From: Bacteroidota bacterium
Lineage (GTDB): Bacteria > Bacteroidota > Ignavibacteria > Ignavibacteriales > SURF-24
Direction: 5' to 3'
NCBI GenBank assembly: GCA_030706145.1
Contig: JAUZPB010000007.1
Coordinates: 1 to 64,000 of the forward strand
DNA: 64,000 nucleotides
This document shows, piece after piece, positions 62,739 to 64,000 of this stretch; position 1 is the first letter of the stretch; the number at the start of each line of letters is the position of its first letter. The notes beneath the pieces are model-generated. The model made no database searches. It saw only the letters and a list, made by a program, of their open reading frames with translations, and was not told the origin of the DNA. The position numbers and the translations under genes are program-made.

Positions 62739-63565
62739 TTATTCAGGTTTTCCATTGGATATTCATTTACAGAAGATCGATTATTTTGTCTAGAAATTAA
62801 CATAAAAGGAATAAAAAACAAAATAAAGGCAAGAGCAAACTGTCCAAGCATAGTATAAGGGCTAAAAGTCTTGCTTACCTCAATTAGTCCATCCCATTTG
62901 TCATAAGTTCTTGCAAGAAGTAAACCCACAAATAGTTTTGAATTACTACCAAATAAAAGGATATTGATCCAGAATGTTGAAAAGACAGATATCGAGAAAA
63001 GGTATATGTTCCTAATCTTTGAAAAGAACAATGAAAAGACTGCCGCGGCCAGGAAATATGTTCCTAAATCAATCAGCAGTGGCATGTTGGATTTTTCCAA
63101 TGGTATAAATTCGTAGAGAAACAGTGACAACAAAATAATGAAAAACAAAGGCTGTTTATACTTCTTTCCATGAGTTGAAATGATCAAAAAAGAAGAGAGC
63201 ATCAACAGCTGAGGAAGATTCCATATAAGGTAAACCGGATAGTCCAGAATTGAGGTCATACCCAGCTCATAAAAATAGTCCGGATCTCCAATAGCAGCGG
63301 AGTTAAGGAGAAAAAGTAACACAGGAATTATTAGAGCAGGAAAAAAAACGAATGAAAAAGCCAGCAAATAATTTTTATCTCCTGGATGGACAAAATAATT
63401 TTTAAGAATACTAAGATAATCTTTCTTAATAAAGACTAAAATAAAAGGCAAGACTAAGCTTAAATGAAACCTAAAACCGAGCAATGTAAAAGACCTATCA
63501 AAACCAAAGTTTTTTAGTAGGAATCCAATTGCATTAGTTATAATAATAAGAATAACCGGTAACAA
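62735..63565 (-). CDS. Multi-pass integral membrane protein, unknown
   Basis: A 276-residue protein with about seven to eight hydrophobic helices and few long loops, including LIWNLPQLLMLSSFLIIS and short charged turns. The size and pattern resemble bacterial CPBP-type or exosortase-like membrane proteins, but the EExxxR/HxxxN signature of CAAX-protease relatives is not seen. A TTG start at 63565 is the only reasonable start: the frame is open back to a stop at 63610 with no ATG. It overlaps the outer-membrane gene by 4 bp. Function unknown. Confidence 0.65.
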   Translation of the reverse strand: MLPVILIIITNAIGFLLKNFGFDRSFTLLGFRFHLSLVLPFILVFIKKDYLSILKNYFVHPGDKNYLLAFSFVFFPALIIPVLLFLLNSAAIGDPDYFYELGMTSILDYPVYLIWNLPQLLMLSSFLIISTHGKKYKQPLFFIILLSLFLYEFIPLEKSNMPLLIDLGTYFLAAAVFSLFFSKIRNIYLFSISVFSTFWINILLFGSNSKLFVGLLLARTYDKWDGLIEVSKTFSPYTMLGQFALAFILFFIPFMLISRQNNRSSVNEYPMENLNK

Positions 63566-63607
63566 AAATACTTCTCTTTTTATATTAATAGAACAAGTTA
63601 TTACAAT

Positions 63608-64000
63608 TTATTTTATTTGTACATTTTCAGGTTTTATCAGATCGGTTCCCACACCATGCTGATAAACCAATTTTCCGCCTAACAAAGCAGTTTCAAAGAT
63701 AATAATGCTTCCAATCAGAGACAAAACAATAAAGGAATATTTTAACCATCCCGTGAATTTTTTCTTTATTACTAAGTATGTTCTTATGACTGCCAAAGCG
63801 ACAATATACCACATAGAAAAATTCGCAAAATCTTCGTGACGTGCAATTGCACCAAGAGGAATACTAACAGATGATTTTTCAAGCAAATCAGAAAGCTTTT
63901 CTGCAGCTTGAGAGGCCTGATCTCCAGTTAGTACTGCAGCTACTGCTCCAAGAAGCGATAATAATAGAATCATATAAGCTGCTTTGTTAAAGTTTTCCCT
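63608..64000 (-). CDS. DUF2231 membrane protein, 5' end beyond window
   Basis: At least 131 codons remain open to the right edge, so the start lies outside. Four hydrophobic helices are visible, with the DUF2231-type C-terminal motif GGKLVYQHGVGTDL and a TGDQASQAAEKL segment. It is an inner-membrane protein of unknown role. An internal ATG at 63973 exists, but the upstream frame is open (AGG GAA AAC ...) and the family is longer, so a partial gene is favoured. It is followed after 42 bp by the multi-pass protein. Confidence 0.7.
   Translation of the reverse strand, partial: RENFNKAAYMILLLSLLGAVAAVLTGDQASQAAEKLSDLLEKSSVSIPLGAIARHEDFANFSMWYIVALAVIRTYLVIKKKFTGWLKYSFIVLSLIGSIIIFETALLGGKLVYQHGVGTDLIKPENVQIK

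Overview
This AT-rich window looks like a chromosomal segment from the Bacteroidota/Chlorobiota/Ignavibacteriota group, and most like Ignavibacteria. The signs are a Por-type (type IX secretion) C-terminal sorting tail, an Oar-like TonB-dependent receptor, OmpA and outer-membrane beta-barrel proteins, HU, and a tiny COX24-like basic protein. Readable Shine-Dalgarno motifs (GGAG/AGGAGG) precede many genes, which fits Ignavibacteria/Chlorobi better than Bacteroidia or Flavobacteriia. The assignment is by inference; no rRNA gene is present.

Layout. 1-410: GC-richer edge with a broken tyrosine-recombinase N-terminus and inverted repeats beside tRNA-Thr(CGU). 0.5-6.5 kb: COX24-like mini-protein, zinc-ribbon/TPR protein, HU, a small membrane protein, a large TPR protein and a secreted S9 peptidase. 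6.7-10 kb: copper locus made of a CopZ-like chaperone, an HMA-AraC fusion regulator and the ATPase CopA. 10-20 kb: secreted HELAH metalloprotease, PIG-L deacetylase, GMP reductase/IMPDH-like enzyme, secreted PepF, a large multi-PAS hybrid-like histidine kinase and CorA. 20-24.2 kb: POT/MFS transporter, a degenerate HAD protein and a galactose mutarotase-like epimerase. 24.3-32.3 kb: candidate exopolysaccharide locus (UDP-GlcNAc 2-epimerase, giant deacetylase/glycosidase-like protein, processive GT2 synthase, outer-membrane protein). 32.4-35.2 kb: T9SS-exported beta-propeller protein and a small lipoprotein-like protein. 35.3-44.8 kb, minus strand: glutamate synthase gltBD, then the pyrimidine operon pyrR-pyrB-pyrC with a probable attenuator. 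45-52.5 kb: secreted protein, OmpA, tRNA-Pro(CGG), YajQ, an N-terminally truncated DnaE-type polymerase behind a 30-bp palindrome, a transglutaminase and a KdsC-like phosphatase. 52.6-64 kb: Oar-like receptor, NPP-type phosphodiesterase, an M16 peptidase pair, a divergent deacetylase-like protein, an enoyl-CoA hydratase, outer-membrane and inner-membrane proteins, and a partial DUF2231 protein running off the right edge.

Most of the window is ordinary chromosome (nitrogen assimilation, pyrimidines, envelope). The parts that most deserve a second look are four. The 24-32 kb cluster has the parts list of a synthase-dependent polysaccharide system in an unusual domain arrangement. The HAD protein at 21.6 kb has lost its catalytic aspartates. 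The truncated polymerase at 48.5 kb sits behind a strong palindromic operator-like site. The HMA-AraC fusion regulator sits inside the copper locus. No CRISPR array, complete insertion sequence or known riboswitch class was seen.
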